From a virus, in IMG/VR virus record IMGVR_UViG_3300019884_000062, positions 1 to 58,751 of that record: a stretch of DNA of 58,751 nucleotides; one strand, 5' to 3'. Shown piece by piece: positions 15,601 through 22,588 of this stretch (positions are counted from its first letter, which is position 1; each line of letters begins with the position of its first letter). The notes under the pieces are model-generated. The model was not told the DNA's origin, did no database searches, and worked only from the letters and a program-made list of their open reading frames with translations. Made by a program: the position numbers and the translations under genes.

Positions 15601-15808
15601 GCGTGTACGCCTCCATGCCGAATATGGGCTTAATGCCGGCCTTCTTGGCAGCCTTCTCAAGCTGTACGTGTGACGAGACGTTGCCGTGCTCGGTCAGCGC
15701 TCCCGCGCTCATCCCTAGCTCGGCAGTGCGTAGCACGTGTGCCTCCGGCGTACCGAACCCATCGCCATAGCTGAAGGTCGAGTGGTGGTGCAGGCTAACG
15801 AACTTCAC
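12668..15808 (-). CDS. dnaE-like: DNA polymerase III alpha subunit-like (family C) replicative polymerase
   Basis: 1046 residues from GTG 15808. The N-terminus carries a PHP domain (SLHHHSTFSYGDG, then ALTEHGN near residue 40), with His and Asp residues typical of the active metal-binding form, so it may proofread or hydrolyse pyrophosphate. The polymerase core shows GPARGSAAASL near 373 and the catalytic PDIDLDF at 414-420, later KVDFLGLS; helix-hairpin-helix segments follow (LKGIGPSLSG, VNGIGAKILEGF). Shorter than most bacterial DnaE (about 1150-1200), probably reduced at the C-terminus. It should be the phage's replicative polymerase. Nine or more palindrome copies lie inside, encoding unusual codons. 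Confidence 0.92.
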   Translation of the reverse strand: MKFVSLHHHSTFSYGDGFGTPEAHVLRTAELGMSAGALTEHGNVSSHVQLEKAAKKAGIKPIFGMEAYTHPEPGSQRKFHLTLLAMNQTGYANLNRIVTRSYAENFYYWPTVNGSMLADHHEGLIILSGCSDSLLASSLLGGKTIDAADASYARAKAVAQRFKGLLGDRFYLECQAFPELPRSGQINQAYQRLGGELGIPLVGTQDVHYPQADDNEMQVILHAASRGSNSVKQQVESWEYDIRLTHPITDQFVFDRLLGTGLSRRAAMEACRSTMEIAERCTVELPRAGDLRFPVDQVALGLSSEELIWKWMREGWAYRVAQGNRKMVAEKVAYHNRLLREMGDIKAKDFIDYFLITADAVRFAKDAGIPVGPARGSAAASLVCYLLRITEIDPMEYPLMYFERFIDPTRTDIPDIDLDFASSRRHEVREHLVRRYGEDRVGNLANYVGYKGRNSIDDIARVYRIPKVDAETVKGMLIERSGGDSRADFTLADTVGMFPAVQAVFDRHPDLWKAARLEGNYKTMNVHAAGLVVTTDRALDEVVAAYTREVKGHEVRVVAVDKYDAEYLNLLKVDFLGLSTMEMIDQALTLTGLTLEDLYRISMEEPEVMDAFRRNDVVGIFQFEGRATRLVNRDVKPDTFMELAAINALSRPGPLFSGTTADYVDVKWGRKKARHWHPMIDDLTKDTNYQIIYQEQILKILELVGGLPVAEVHEIRKIISKKLGEAKFNESAESFAAGAKRLHGIDAETAKGIWGRLVTSATYAFNVAHCISYSMLGVWAMWFKVHHPAAFYTAQLRRTKETMWPRLIKDAEQHGITVYGVKPGRSSEDWTMVSDHEVAAGWTQLKGIGPSLSGKILRWLETHEYTGSWDLLKVNGIGAKILEGFEDQLDGDDPFGLKRVERMLDAVRADIRTGALPLGRPTCRSDDILDVPPDVEIIWIGIPRVKEYKDYIEDERSRSGKDVEEIKAEMWRPDLPTSCVLHCGDDGDEDVYVRVKRYDYPMFKQGLERIRLGQDVIWVRAVKSQNSFGASLYVKELHIIDPEVDS
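13322..13334. repeat. Perfect palindrome copy
   Basis: GTCCTCAGAGGAC inside the polymerase gene, encoding S-S-E-D-W context. Confidence 0.6.
14891..14917. repeat. Tandem palindrome pair in the polymerase gene
   Basis: CTCCTCAGAGGAC at 14891 and GTCCTAACGCGAC at 14905, 14 bp between starts, sharing the junction GGACAGTCCT. Confidence 0.6.
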
Positions 15809-15902
15809 GACGTAACCACCACCTACCGCACACGACGCAAAGCCAAGCCGGAATGTACGCAACGGTCGGACGTGGCGCCTCGGACACGTCCGTTACGACC
15901 AT
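15795..15902 (-). CDS. Possible very small Cys-containing protein
   Basis: A 35-codon frame (ATG 15902 to TAG 15795) in the gap before the polymerase, containing CVVC. It overlaps the polymerase start by 14 bases and has no clear ribosome-binding site. It may be only a leader or chance frame. Confidence 0.25.
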   Translation of the reverse strand: MVVTDVSEAPRPTVAYIPAWLCVVCGRWWLRREVR

Positions 15903-15922
15903 ACGCCGACCGCAAGTGTGCG

Positions 15923-16195
15923 TCACCGGAGCCGGAGCCGTTCGATCGTATCGCCGTCAGCGCCCGGACCCTCCCAATTCCAAATCTCGCCTTCCATCTC
16001 TCCATGGACGGTCAGCACGTAGTGCCCGCGCACGAACACCTTGACCGGCTCCGAGTCCGGACCGTTAACGAATGTCAACTCAATCGAGTAGTACATCCAA
16101 CGGCGAACCTCGGCACTACGCAAGTCGCCATGGAGCGGACCGCCCCAGCACTGCGCGCTGAACTCCTGACTCGGAGTCTTCCAATCAACCGGCAT
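15923..16195 (-). CDS. Hypothetical protein (CWGGPLHG motif)
   Basis: 90 residues from ATG 16195 after AGGAG. The N-terminal segment QCWGGPLHG and the following beta-rich sequence (YVLTVHGEMEGEIWNWEG) resemble small hypothetical proteins common in actinophages. No function known. Confidence 0.65.
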   Translation of the reverse strand: MPVDWKTPSQEFSAQCWGGPLHGDLRSAEVRRWMYYSIELTFVNGPDSEPVKVFVRGHYVLTVHGEMEGEIWNWEGPGADGDTIERLRLR

Positions 16196-16203
16196 GTCGG
16201 CTC

Positions 16204-16665
16204 CTATGTTGCGTTTGTGCTGCATTCGGCGGTGTACTTCCCGGTGACGACGTCATGACACAACACTCGGTTCTGACCTGGTTTCGGATCATCTCGCGCC
16301 ACGACTATGTCGATCGTAACTCGGTTGTTATTGTTAGCGGCCTGCAGGGTTATGGCCGCGTTCTTCCGGACCTCGATGGTACGCGTCCAGTACTTCTTGG
16401 TGATATATCCACCGTGCGTCGGATTCCACTTCCCGTCCAACTTGAAGCGGATCGTTATGTTATTCGGTACCCGGTTGCCGTCATCTCCGTCGATCACCAT
16501 CGACATCTTGACCCGAATGTGGTCTTCATCCGGCGTCGTGGTGACCTCGGGTACCTGGCCGCGCGTCCAAGAGATCCAATCGTGCGAGCCGGACACCCAC
16601 TCGTATCCGAGGCCGAGCAACGCAAGCACGGCCACGAGCGCGAAGACTTCCTTGATGGTCTTCAC
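16204..16665 (-). CDS. Membrane-anchored or secreted beta-rich protein
   Basis: 153 residues from GTG 16665, overlapping the upstream stop (GTGA). An N-terminal hydrophobic helix (residues 6-22) acts as signal anchor; the rest is polar and likely beta-rich and outside the membrane (for example NNITIRFKLDGKW). Two late cysteines (CHDVVTGKYTAEC) could form a disulfide. Possible envelope-modifying protein; function inferred only from topology. Confidence 0.6.
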   Translation of the reverse strand: MKTIKEVFALVAVLALLGLGYEWVSGSHDWISWTRGQVPEVTTTPDEDHIRVKMSMVIDGDDGNRVPNNITIRFKLDGKWNPTHGGYITKKYWTRTIEVRKNAAITLQAANNNNRVTIDIVVARDDPKPGQNRVLCHDVVTGKYTAECSTNAT

Positions 16666-16997
16666 CGCGCGAAGGCCGGGTGGTCGAGGGGGTTAGCGTC
16701 CGCCGGCTGCATGGCTCGCATGGCTGCCTCGGCTTGGATCGCGGCGGAGAAGCGGCTGACCTCACGCTGGTGGTAGCTCCATGCCCCGCGCAGGTCCGAC
16801 AGCTCCAAGTCCTGTCCCAGATGTAGCTGGATGGCCGACTCGCTCGCATGGATCCGAGGCGTAGCCGCCATACGCTTCCGCAAGTCCGCTTCGCGCTGAT
16901 CGGCCGCATACGCGTTAGCGCCTGCCTTAGCCATGTGGCGTAGCAACGAATTGTGCCAGCTGATCAGTTGCTCGTCGCTAGTACGCTTGTAGCTCAT
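16662..16997 (-). CDS. Hypothetical helical protein
   Basis: 111 residues; ATG 16997 lies inside the end of the glycosylase-like gene and is preceded by GAGGAG. Predominantly helical, Ala/Arg/Gln-rich with repeated charged segments. Function unknown. Confidence 0.6.
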   Translation of the reverse strand: MSYKRTSDEQLISWHNSLLRHMAKAGANAYAADQREADLRKRMAATPRIHASESAIQLHLGQDLELSDLRGAWSYHQREVSRFSAAIQAEAAMRAMQPADANPLDHPAFAR

Positions 16998-17619
16998 CAC
17001 GCATCTCCTCAATCTCTTGCGCCATATTCTCCCACTGGCGCTCGATGCGGTCCTTGATCCTGTCGTCGCCCCGCATGCCGTAAGCCGGGTGGTATTGGCA
17101 CGCGTAGTAGACGCCGTTGCGTAGCGCGTGGAGGCTACCTCGGTTCGTGATCGGCGTGAATCCCAACGCCTCCGCCGCAGCCGATCCCACGGCTACGATC
17201 AGTTTGGGACTCCCAACCAAAGCATACTCCTTACGTAGGAAATCCCTGGCGTGCACGATCTCTCCATCGGTCAACGCGCGGTTGCCGGGCGTGAGGTACT
17301 TGACGGTGTTGGTAAGCCACACGTTCGGCTCAATCGTACCGGAGGTCTCCGGATGCTTGTCGCTACCGGCGACAACGCGGGGGTAGGCGTACATATCGGC
17401 AAAGGCCATGAGCTCATGGAGGACTCTGCCGCTCGCACCGACGAACGGCTTGCCTACCCGGTCCTCTTCGGCACCCGGATTCTGGCCTACGATGAAGGCC
17501 CACGGCTGGTCCGATCCCATACCGGGCACAAGCCGCCGGCCATCGGTTCGAAGGTGTTCGTAGGCCCAATGCGCGTCGATTTCGTTCCAGAGGTCTATCA
17601 GACCGGCCTTGTCGATCAC
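16978..17619 (-). CDS. Uracil-DNA glycosylase superfamily protein
   Basis: 213 residues from GTG 17619, preceded by CAGGAC. The signature VGQNPGAEEDRVGKPFVGASG near residue 44 resembles the water-activating loop of family 4/5 glycosylases; later NTVKYLTPG and YHPAYGMRG match the second conserved loop. The N-terminal cysteines that bind an iron-sulfur cluster in family 4 are absent. It may remove uracil from DNA or, like some phage relatives, act on another base. Neighbour genes concern nucleotides, consistent with a DNA-quality role. Confidence 0.75.
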   Translation of the reverse strand: MIDKAGLIDLWNEIDAHWAYEHLRTDGRRLVPGMGSDQPWAFIVGQNPGAEEDRVGKPFVGASGRVLHELMAFADMYAYPRVVAGSDKHPETSGTIEPNVWLTNTVKYLTPGNRALTDGEIVHARDFLRKEYALVGSPKLIVAVGSAAAEALGFTPITNRGSLHALRNGVYYACQYHPAYGMRGDDRIKDRIERQWENMAQEIEEMRDELQAY

Positions 17620-17927
17620 GGTCCTGATTCTTCCGGCTCGGCTGGGTTGGCGCTAGCATCGCCGTGGTCGAGGTCGTACAACATGAGAAGCGCGTGCGCC
17701 GCGACCTCGAAGAGCATCGTACGAATACCCTCCCGCCAGCCGGCCGCGCTGTGGCCGTCCCACAGGACCGTCTTGAGCTTCCGCGCCTTGCGGTAGAGAC
17801 CAACAAACTCGCCTCGGATACCGAGGTCGCGCTCTTGTTGGTACTCCACAGCCCACTCATCGAAGCGCTGCATCAACTCAGGGATGATCTTCCTGAATAG
17901 ATAGTCGCGCTCTTCCCGGCTGCTCAC
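17616..17927 (-). CDS. Putative nucleotide-metabolism helical protein (MazG/Nmad-like?)
   Basis: 103 residues from GTG 17927 (GTGA overlap). The all-helical sequence with GEFVGLYRKARKLKTVLWDG and EVAAHALLMLYDLDHGD is reminiscent of small MazG-superfamily or DUF1599-like proteins linked to dNTP metabolism. The resemblance is weak and made by eye. Located between glycosylase-like and HAD genes. Confidence 0.5.
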   Translation of the reverse strand: MSSREERDYLFRKIIPELMQRFDEWAVEYQQERDLGIRGEFVGLYRKARKLKTVLWDGHSAAGWREGIRTMLFEVAAHALLMLYDLDHGDASANPAEPEESGP

Positions 17928-18559
17928 CGCAAGCCGCCTCTCCACACGTCGAGGTTCTTCGTGATCAGTTCCCTTATCTCCCAACAGGAGTGCACGCGGC
18001 CCATGACTGGGATGGTCGGCACGTAGTGGCGGTTGTAGGGCTGGTCCCGGATGTACGTAGTGAAGCGTTGCCGCGCGGCTAGCTCGCACTGCTCCGGAAG
18101 GTCATCGAACACGGCCGCTACCCGCGAGCCGGCTTGCCGGCGTAGCTCCTTGTACTTGTCTTCGCCGAACAGTACGGCATCATAGCGAATCTTGTTGCGC
18201 CGCAACCATTCCCTGGTGTCAGGGTCGATGTTGTCGAGCCGGAGGTATGGCCGTGTCGTACAGATCCAGACTTCGCACTTGGCCTTCCTGATGGCTTGGG
18301 TGAGGTCGCTCGCTCCGTCGTACGCGGGCATGAAGCGCTTCAGGCCGCCCTGACGGTATGCCAGCTTGACCTCCCGGTAGCGCGCTCGGGTCACCCCCAT
18401 GAACTTGTAGAGCGGCATACCCGGGTTGATCGTGTTGTAGCCCGGCATCTCCTTGTCCAGCCACATCGCGGCGAACCAGAGGAAGTGCTTGTGGTAGTTG
18501 CCAAGGGTTCCGTCGATGTCGAGCGCGAAGACTGGAACCCCTTCTCCATTAGTCCTCAC
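17924..18559 (-). CDS. HAD-superfamily phosphatase (5'-nucleotidase-like)
   Basis: 211 residues. Motif I is FALDIDGTLGNYH at the N-terminus (nucleophile Asp and the second Asp visible); motif II is likely WICTTRPY; motif IV AVFDDLPEQ near 146. HAD enzymes of this size in phages act as deoxynucleotidases or polynucleotide 3'-phosphatases. GTG 18559 is chosen because it gives a GTGA overlap with the upstream tiny frame and has AAGGGG upstream. Substrate not determinable. Confidence 0.75.
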   Translation of the reverse strand: MRTNGEGVPVFALDIDGTLGNYHKHFLWFAAMWLDKEMPGYNTINPGMPLYKFMGVTRARYREVKLAYRQGGLKRFMPAYDGASDLTQAIRKAKCEVWICTTRPYLRLDNIDPDTREWLRRNKIRYDAVLFGEDKYKELRRQAGSRVAAVFDDLPEQCELAARQRFTTYIRDQPYNRHYVPTIPVMGRVHSCWEIRELITKNLDVWRGGLR

Positions 18560-18663
18560 GGCCACCCCTTGATGATATCCATCTGCCCGCTACCCTCGCA
18601 GAAGGCGAGCAGGATGACGACTGTGATCATTAAGGCGGTCCAGCCGCCGTGCGTGTAGTTCAA
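18556..18663 (-). CDS. Very small membrane protein (TTG start)
   Basis: 35 residues from TTG 18663, which lies one base after the upstream stop; the stop overlaps the HAD gene's GTG. A hydrophobic helix (ALMITVVILLAFC) occupies the centre. No strong ribosome-binding site, but tight coupling on both sides favours translation. Function unknown. Confidence 0.45.
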   Translation of the reverse strand: MNYTHGGWTALMITVVILLAFCEGSGQMDIIKGWP

Positions 18664-18664
18664 C

Positions 18665-18934
18665 TCAGCCGACCATCACCAGGGGGCGGTCCATCAACGC
18701 CGTGTGCTCAACGGTCGTCGCTTCGCGGATGCGATGGAGCCGATAGGTCTCCCGCGCTCGCGCCGCTTGCCTTTGTTCGTACCAGACCCGCTCCAGAATG
18801 TCGCCGGCCCAGATGCCGGTCGAGTGCCGTCCGCCGCGTCCGGGTAGATAGTCCACCGTCAACAGGTCCCAGACGCGGAGGTCGCGCCCGTAGTGCGTCG
18901 CCTCGCGGACCATCCGCCGTAGCCATGCCATCAT
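18665..18934 (-). CDS. Hypothetical protein
   Basis: 89 residues from ATG 18934, overlapping the upstream stop (ATGA) after AAGGAG. Helical, Arg/Trp-rich; the segment SVWDLLTVDYLPGRGGRH-like (WDLLTVDYLPGRGGRHSTG) may be a turn between helices. Could bind nucleic acid because of its basic C-terminus, but no family is recognised. Confidence 0.6.
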   Translation of the reverse strand: MMAWLRRMVREATHYGRDLRVWDLLTVDYLPGRGGRHSTGIWAGDILERVWYEQRQAARARETYRLHRIREATTVEHTALMDRPLVMVG

Positions 18935-19764
18935 GATATGCGCTCCTTCACCTTGTAGTACGCCTCGTGCGATAGTACGCCCTTGGTCCACGTACCGTAC
19001 CGCCCGACGCGCATCCAACTCTTGTACTCTCCGATCCAGCAGTCGCACGTGGTAACGAGTGGCTTGGTGATCTTAGCCACGTCACTGATCGGCGGCTTGC
19101 GATCCTCCGGCCATTCGACCGTGTTGTATCCGTACACGTTCGCCGCGCGGTACCAGCCGACGTCTGGCACGCCGTTACAGACTACGGTCATCGGCTCCAC
19201 CTTCAACGGAGCGAAGATGCCGCGCTCCGGCGCGTCGCCGATACCCCAGACCTCCTGGTCTTGAAAGATATGGCTCCGATTGAAGCACAAGGCCGGCGCG
19301 GGTAGCGAGGTCACAACCAGATGATATCGCTCCCACTGAACTCCAATCGGCGTTTGGTTCGGCGTGAGCGCGCCAAAGGTAGAGGCGTTCATCTCGCCGA
19401 TGTCCTCGATGGCATCCGCGTACCGCTCCCAGGCCGCGTAGTACGTCGCACGGATATCCCAAACGGTGTACTCTCCTCTTAGGACTTCGACCGAGGCTTT
19501 GCCGGCTGGCAAACCACCCGCGCCGTACACCTTCCGGATGTAGCCTTCGGTCGTACCCACGAGCTTGTAGTTGAGAGTTGTGGAGCCGTTGGACAAGTAC
19601 GGGATCGGCTCGTGAAGGTACTGCGCGCCGAACATCTCGCTTCGCCGCTTCTTGGAGTAGATGTCGACATCCCAGCCGGCCTCCACGAGCGCGTGCACAG
19701 CGAAGAGTCCGGCCGGACCGCAGCCGAGCACGAGCGCTCGCTTGGCCCTGCGACTAAGACGCAT
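18931..19764 (-). CDS. FAD/NAD(P)-binding Rossmann-fold protein
   Basis: 277 residues, ATG 19764 after GGAGG. The N-terminus ALVLGCGPAGLFAVHAL is a textbook GxGxxG dinucleotide-binding start, followed by GWDVDIYSKK, the acidic/basic end of strand 2. Later VWGIGDAPERG resembles the second FAD-contact motif. No catalytic domain of a known oxidoreductase is obvious, and the C-terminus has a CDC. Similar small flavoprotein-like genes occur in actinophages without proven function. Role in base modification or flavin supply to ThyX is only speculation. Confidence 0.7.
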   Translation of the reverse strand: MRLSRRAKRALVLGCGPAGLFAVHALVEAGWDVDIYSKKRRSEMFGAQYLHEPIPYLSNGSTTLNYKLVGTTEGYIRKVYGAGGLPAGKASVEVLRGEYTVWDIRATYYAAWERYADAIEDIGEMNASTFGALTPNQTPIGVQWERYHLVVTSLPAPALCFNRSHIFQDQEVWGIGDAPERGIFAPLKVEPMTVVCNGVPDVGWYRAANVYGYNTVEWPEDRKPPISDVAKITKPLVTTCDCWIGEYKSWMRVGRYGTWTKGVLSHEAYYKVKERIS

Positions 19765-19927
19765 CGCGCACCTCCATCTCTTTGATCCTCCACGAGGTCC
19801 AGCCGACCGTCTTGGTCACCTTGACCTCGGCATCCTCGCTGTGAGTGGCGAGCGCTCGCTTGATCTCGCCTGCGTTCATGCCGACCTTTGGATCGGTCGC
19901 CTGATAGGTCGTGATCTTCCAAGTCAT
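19754..19927 (-). CDS. Small hypothetical protein
   Basis: 57 residues from ATG 19927 (ATGA overlap); its 3' end overlaps the flavoprotein start by 11 bases. Charged, alternating segments (IKRALATHSEDAEVKVTKTVG) suggest a small alpha/beta fold. Function unknown. Confidence 0.6.
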   Translation of the reverse strand: MTWKITTYQATDPKVGMNAGEIKRALATHSEDAEVKVTKTVGWTSWRIKEMEVRDAS

Positions 19928-20412
19928 GCCGCACGCTCCTGGTACCGGCGCACAGCCTCGGCACGGATAGCTTGGATGTCCGGCTTGGTCGGATTCTCGA
20001 AGATGGCAAGGATGTAGGCGGTCGCCTCGGCGCGGCCGGGGTCACGACCATCCTCGGCCTCCGAGCCCGGGTTCATGAGCCGGTCCATGATGTCGTCCAG
20101 CTCGCCCCAGACCAACTCCCATATGCTCGGCCCGTGCCGGTCCTCCAACACAAGCACGCCGTTCTTGCCCGTGCAGTCCGCCTGGTGCTGTGGCGGATCA
20201 AGGCAAGTACATGCCGTCTTCTGGACCCATCCTCTCGCAGCCATACTCTCACTCCCGTGCTCGTGCGATTGCTTCTTCGTCCTATGTAGATAGTTGTGAT
20301 AGACCTCGTGTGTGCGCCGCGTCCTAATTCGACGGTCGCTACCAATCCATCGCATCCGGAGGTCTGCAGCATGCTCTGCCATCAGGTGGTCGGCGAACTC
20401 CGTATCATCCAT
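19924..20412 (-). CDS. Hypothetical His/Cys-containing protein
   Basis: 162 residues from ATG 20412 after AGGAGGAG. The first half is basic and His-rich (HEVYHNYLHRTKKQSHEHG), followed by CTCLDPPQHQADC, a probable metal site, and a helical C-terminus. An internal ATG with GGGAG could give a shorter form. Two palindromes (20279, 20321) lie in the 5' half; one encodes R-I-R-T with AGG. Confidence 0.6.
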   Translation of the reverse strand: MDDTEFADHLMAEHAADLRMRWIGSDRRIRTRRTHEVYHNYLHRTKKQSHEHGSESMAARGWVQKTACTCLDPPQHQADCTGKNGVLVLEDRHGPSIWELVWGELDDIMDRLMNPGSEAEDGRDPGRAEATAYILAIFENPTKPDIQAIRAEAVRRYQERAA

Positions 20413-20601
20413 GTCTCCTCCTGATGAGAGCGGGAGCGGTCCGCTACCGAACGCCAAGCCTCCAGCAAGAGCGCTTTGCCTTACGGTCTTGGGGCTCTCA
20501 CGAACAGCTCCCACTCATCCCGCGAGTCGCGTCGAGCCTAGCGCTCATCCGCCGCGACGCGACATCCCGGCCAGCGGGTGGCCGAGAGTAGGTGCCGATC
20601 C

Positions 20602-21183
20602 CTAGAACGGGGGTTCGTCGTCTACCGGCCCGGTCGCACCGGCATCCTCCTCCGGAGCCGGCTCCGCCGCCGCCGCCTCGGAAGGCGCCCAATACCCGCC
20701 GTATGCGATCTCCCGGCGTGCCTTGCCCTCGTATGAACCGGTGATCACCTCGGCCAGTACGTAGGTCTTGCCGGACTCGAAGACCCAACGACCGATCTTC
20801 TGCACCGACCGCGAGCCCTGCCGGTTGGCGTCCTTCTCGACGTCCATGCGCTCCATGAAGTCCGCCGCGCTGACACCGATGGCGTCCAGGAACGGCTTGA
20901 GGCGGTCCGCAGTCGAGGACATGACCGGGATGTAGTCGGTGATGTAGAACCCCTTGAACGGAACCTGCTCGGTACGTCCCTTGCGGGGCACCAGTTCCAA
21001 GCCGACGATGAGCTGGTCATTGTCCTGCCGGCTCTTGCCCTTCCGGAGCTGGTTGACCTTGAAGGCATAGATGCCGTCCGGCGGTGGCGGTCCATCGTAC
21101 CTCTTGAACCGCGAGCCTTGCGCGTTCTCAAGGTCATCGCGAGAGATGGGCTCTGCGCCCGATCCCCATGTTGCTCTGGGCAT
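20602..21183 (-). CDS. Single-stranded DNA-binding-like protein (acidic DDEPPF tail)
   Basis: 193 residues, ATG 21183 after AGGAGG. Central beta-rich part (GIYAFKVNQLRKGKS, DQLIVGLELVPRKGR, PFKGFYITDYIPV) looks OB-like or DUF669-like, as in phage SSB substitutes. The C-terminus is an Ala/Glu-rich linker ending DDEPPF, very like the DDDIPF tip that recruits repair proteins to bacterial SSB. It precedes no other gene for 189 bases. Positioned next to the RecA-like gene, it likely coats ssDNA during replication and recombination. Confidence 0.7.
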   Translation of the reverse strand: MPRATWGSGAEPISRDDLENAQGSRFKRYDGPPPPDGIYAFKVNQLRKGKSRQDNDQLIVGLELVPRKGRTEQVPFKGFYITDYIPVMSSTADRLKPFLDAIGVSAADFMERMDVEKDANRQGSRSVQKIGRWVFESGKTYVLAEVITGSYEGKARREIAYGGYWAPSEAAAAEPAPEEDAGATGPVDDEPPF

Positions 21184-21247
21184 TCGATCCTCCTGTTAGG
21201 ACTCCCGCGAGCGCGCTGCGCGACGCGGCCTTGCAACCCGGCTCAAG

Positions 21248-22115
21248 CTATTCAGCGTTCGCCGGAGTCTTATCGACCAGTTCCATCAACTGCTGCATAT
21301 TGATGTCGTCCATGAACCGCCCAAAGGCGGTGAACTGATCCTTGGCGAAGTAGATGGTACCCGTATTGGGATCGGCGGTCTGCTGCCAGAGCGCGCGGCG
21401 GACCTCGTGGTGTGGCTTGCGCTTGTTTTGCTCGGTGACGGTCTGCCCCTCTTCGTCCACCCAACGCTTCCGCATGAAGCCGACCGCGTGCATGAGACCC
21501 GAGACGTAGTTGGAGAGCGCGCCATCCTTTTGCTGGAAGGCCGGCACTACAAGCCGATCACCGGCATCATCATCAAACCGCATCGCATGCGCGGTCGTGA
21601 GAGTGTTGACCTGAAGGTCGATCAGGCGCGCCATCGCCGACCGGATGAAGTTCTGGGTGTTGAAGTAGTCCGGCTTGTCGGGGAGATTCCGATGCGCACG
21701 GCTGGCCGGGTTGAGGTCGAACGCCTCGGCCGTATAGCCTAGCCGGACCTTGGTCTCCAACGTCGTGGCGCCTTCGAGGATGATCCACTCGTACTGCTTC
21801 CATCCTCCGGACTCCAACCAGTCGAGTCCTGTTAGGAGGGTCGAGCTGTTGGGGATAGGCCGGATCATCCGCCGCCCGACCGGCACGCCGAGCGATACCC
21901 GCGCGGCGGAGATGTAGCCCGGCTCGCACGCGAGGATCAGAGAGTTGGGGCAAGAGCCGGCCACGACCGTCTTGCCGCAGCCGGAGTCGCCATACAGCAG
22001 GAAGTTCCAAGTCACGGATGCCGGCCGTGAAGTCGTCAACCGACACCACGTTAACATCAGTCGAAGTGCCGACACGACCCGCTGCCCGCGCGGAGCCGGC
22101 TTGCGCTTCCTTCAC
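21248..22115 (-). CDS. RecA-like/Sak4-type ATPase, apparent +1 frameshift near its 5' end
   Basis: The ATPase part reads WNFLLYGDSGCGKTVVAGS with Walker A GDSGCGKT, ILACEPG, then WIILEGATTL as a probable Walker B (Glu rather than Asp). This matches phage Sak4-like single-strand annealing ATPases. The coupled GTG at 22115 (GTGA with the upstream stop) opens a frame reading SVDDFTAGIR, which looks like the family's N-terminus, but the ATPase lies one base further on. Skipping one base near 22013 would join FTAGIR to TWNFLLYG. Alternatives are a late GTG start at 22015 without a ribosome-binding site, or a sequencing error. Confidence 0.7.
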
Positions 22116-22588
22116 CATGCGCTCGGGAGCTTCCAGGTGACGGGTACCGAGCGAGCCGTGAGCGCCGCGTGGATCTGGTTGAGACGCTTCGGTCCCACGC
22201 CCGGCGTGTCCAGGAGCCGGTCAAGCGTCGCGTGCCCGAGGTCCCAGACGTTCTTGATGCCGGAGTGGTTCTGGAGCGCGAGCAGGATATGCGACGGTAC
22301 GCCGCTCAACGCGGTCACCGGAGTCAACCGCGCGGCTCGCGCCAACTCCGCCTCCTGCTGCCAACGGACGCAATGCGCCGGGGTGCCGGTCCGGATACCC
22401 GACCGGACGCGGCCATACATACCCTGCGTCAGGAGCGCTCGCACCGAGGTACCCGGCTCGGCGTTGTCGGTCAACCGGCCTCGGCTTGGCCGTGCTATCG
22501 AGCCTTGGGCCTTCTGAAGCAACACGTTCGTCATCATACGACGCCAGGCTGAAACGCTCGATGCCGTATTGGCGGTCTTGGTCGTCAT
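22112..22588 (-). CDS. Helix-hairpin-helix (RNA polymerase alpha-CTD-like) protein
   Basis: 158 residues. ATG 22588 forms an ATGA overlap with the nuclease gene and follows GGGAG. The C-terminal 60 residues (NVWDLGHATLDRLLDTPGVGPKR as pattern: helix, PGVGPK hairpin, helix) resemble the alpha-CTD or HhH fold that binds DNA. The basic N-terminal half shows no recognised domain. Probably an accessory DNA-binding factor of the recombination cluster. Confidence 0.65.
   Translation of the reverse strand: MTTKTANTASSVSAWRRMMTNVLLQKAQGSIARPSRGRLTDNAEPGTSVRALLTQGMYGRVRSGIRTGTPAHCVRWQQEAELARAARLTPVTALSGVPSHILLALQNHSGIKNVWDLGHATLDRLLDTPGVGPKRLNQIHAALTARSVPVTWKLPSAW

Noticed and set aside
21573-22118. 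181-residue minus frame covering the RecA-like gene
   Set aside because: Only its first 35 codons look like protein; the rest is a shadow of the ATPase frame. Kept as evidence for the frameshift instead.
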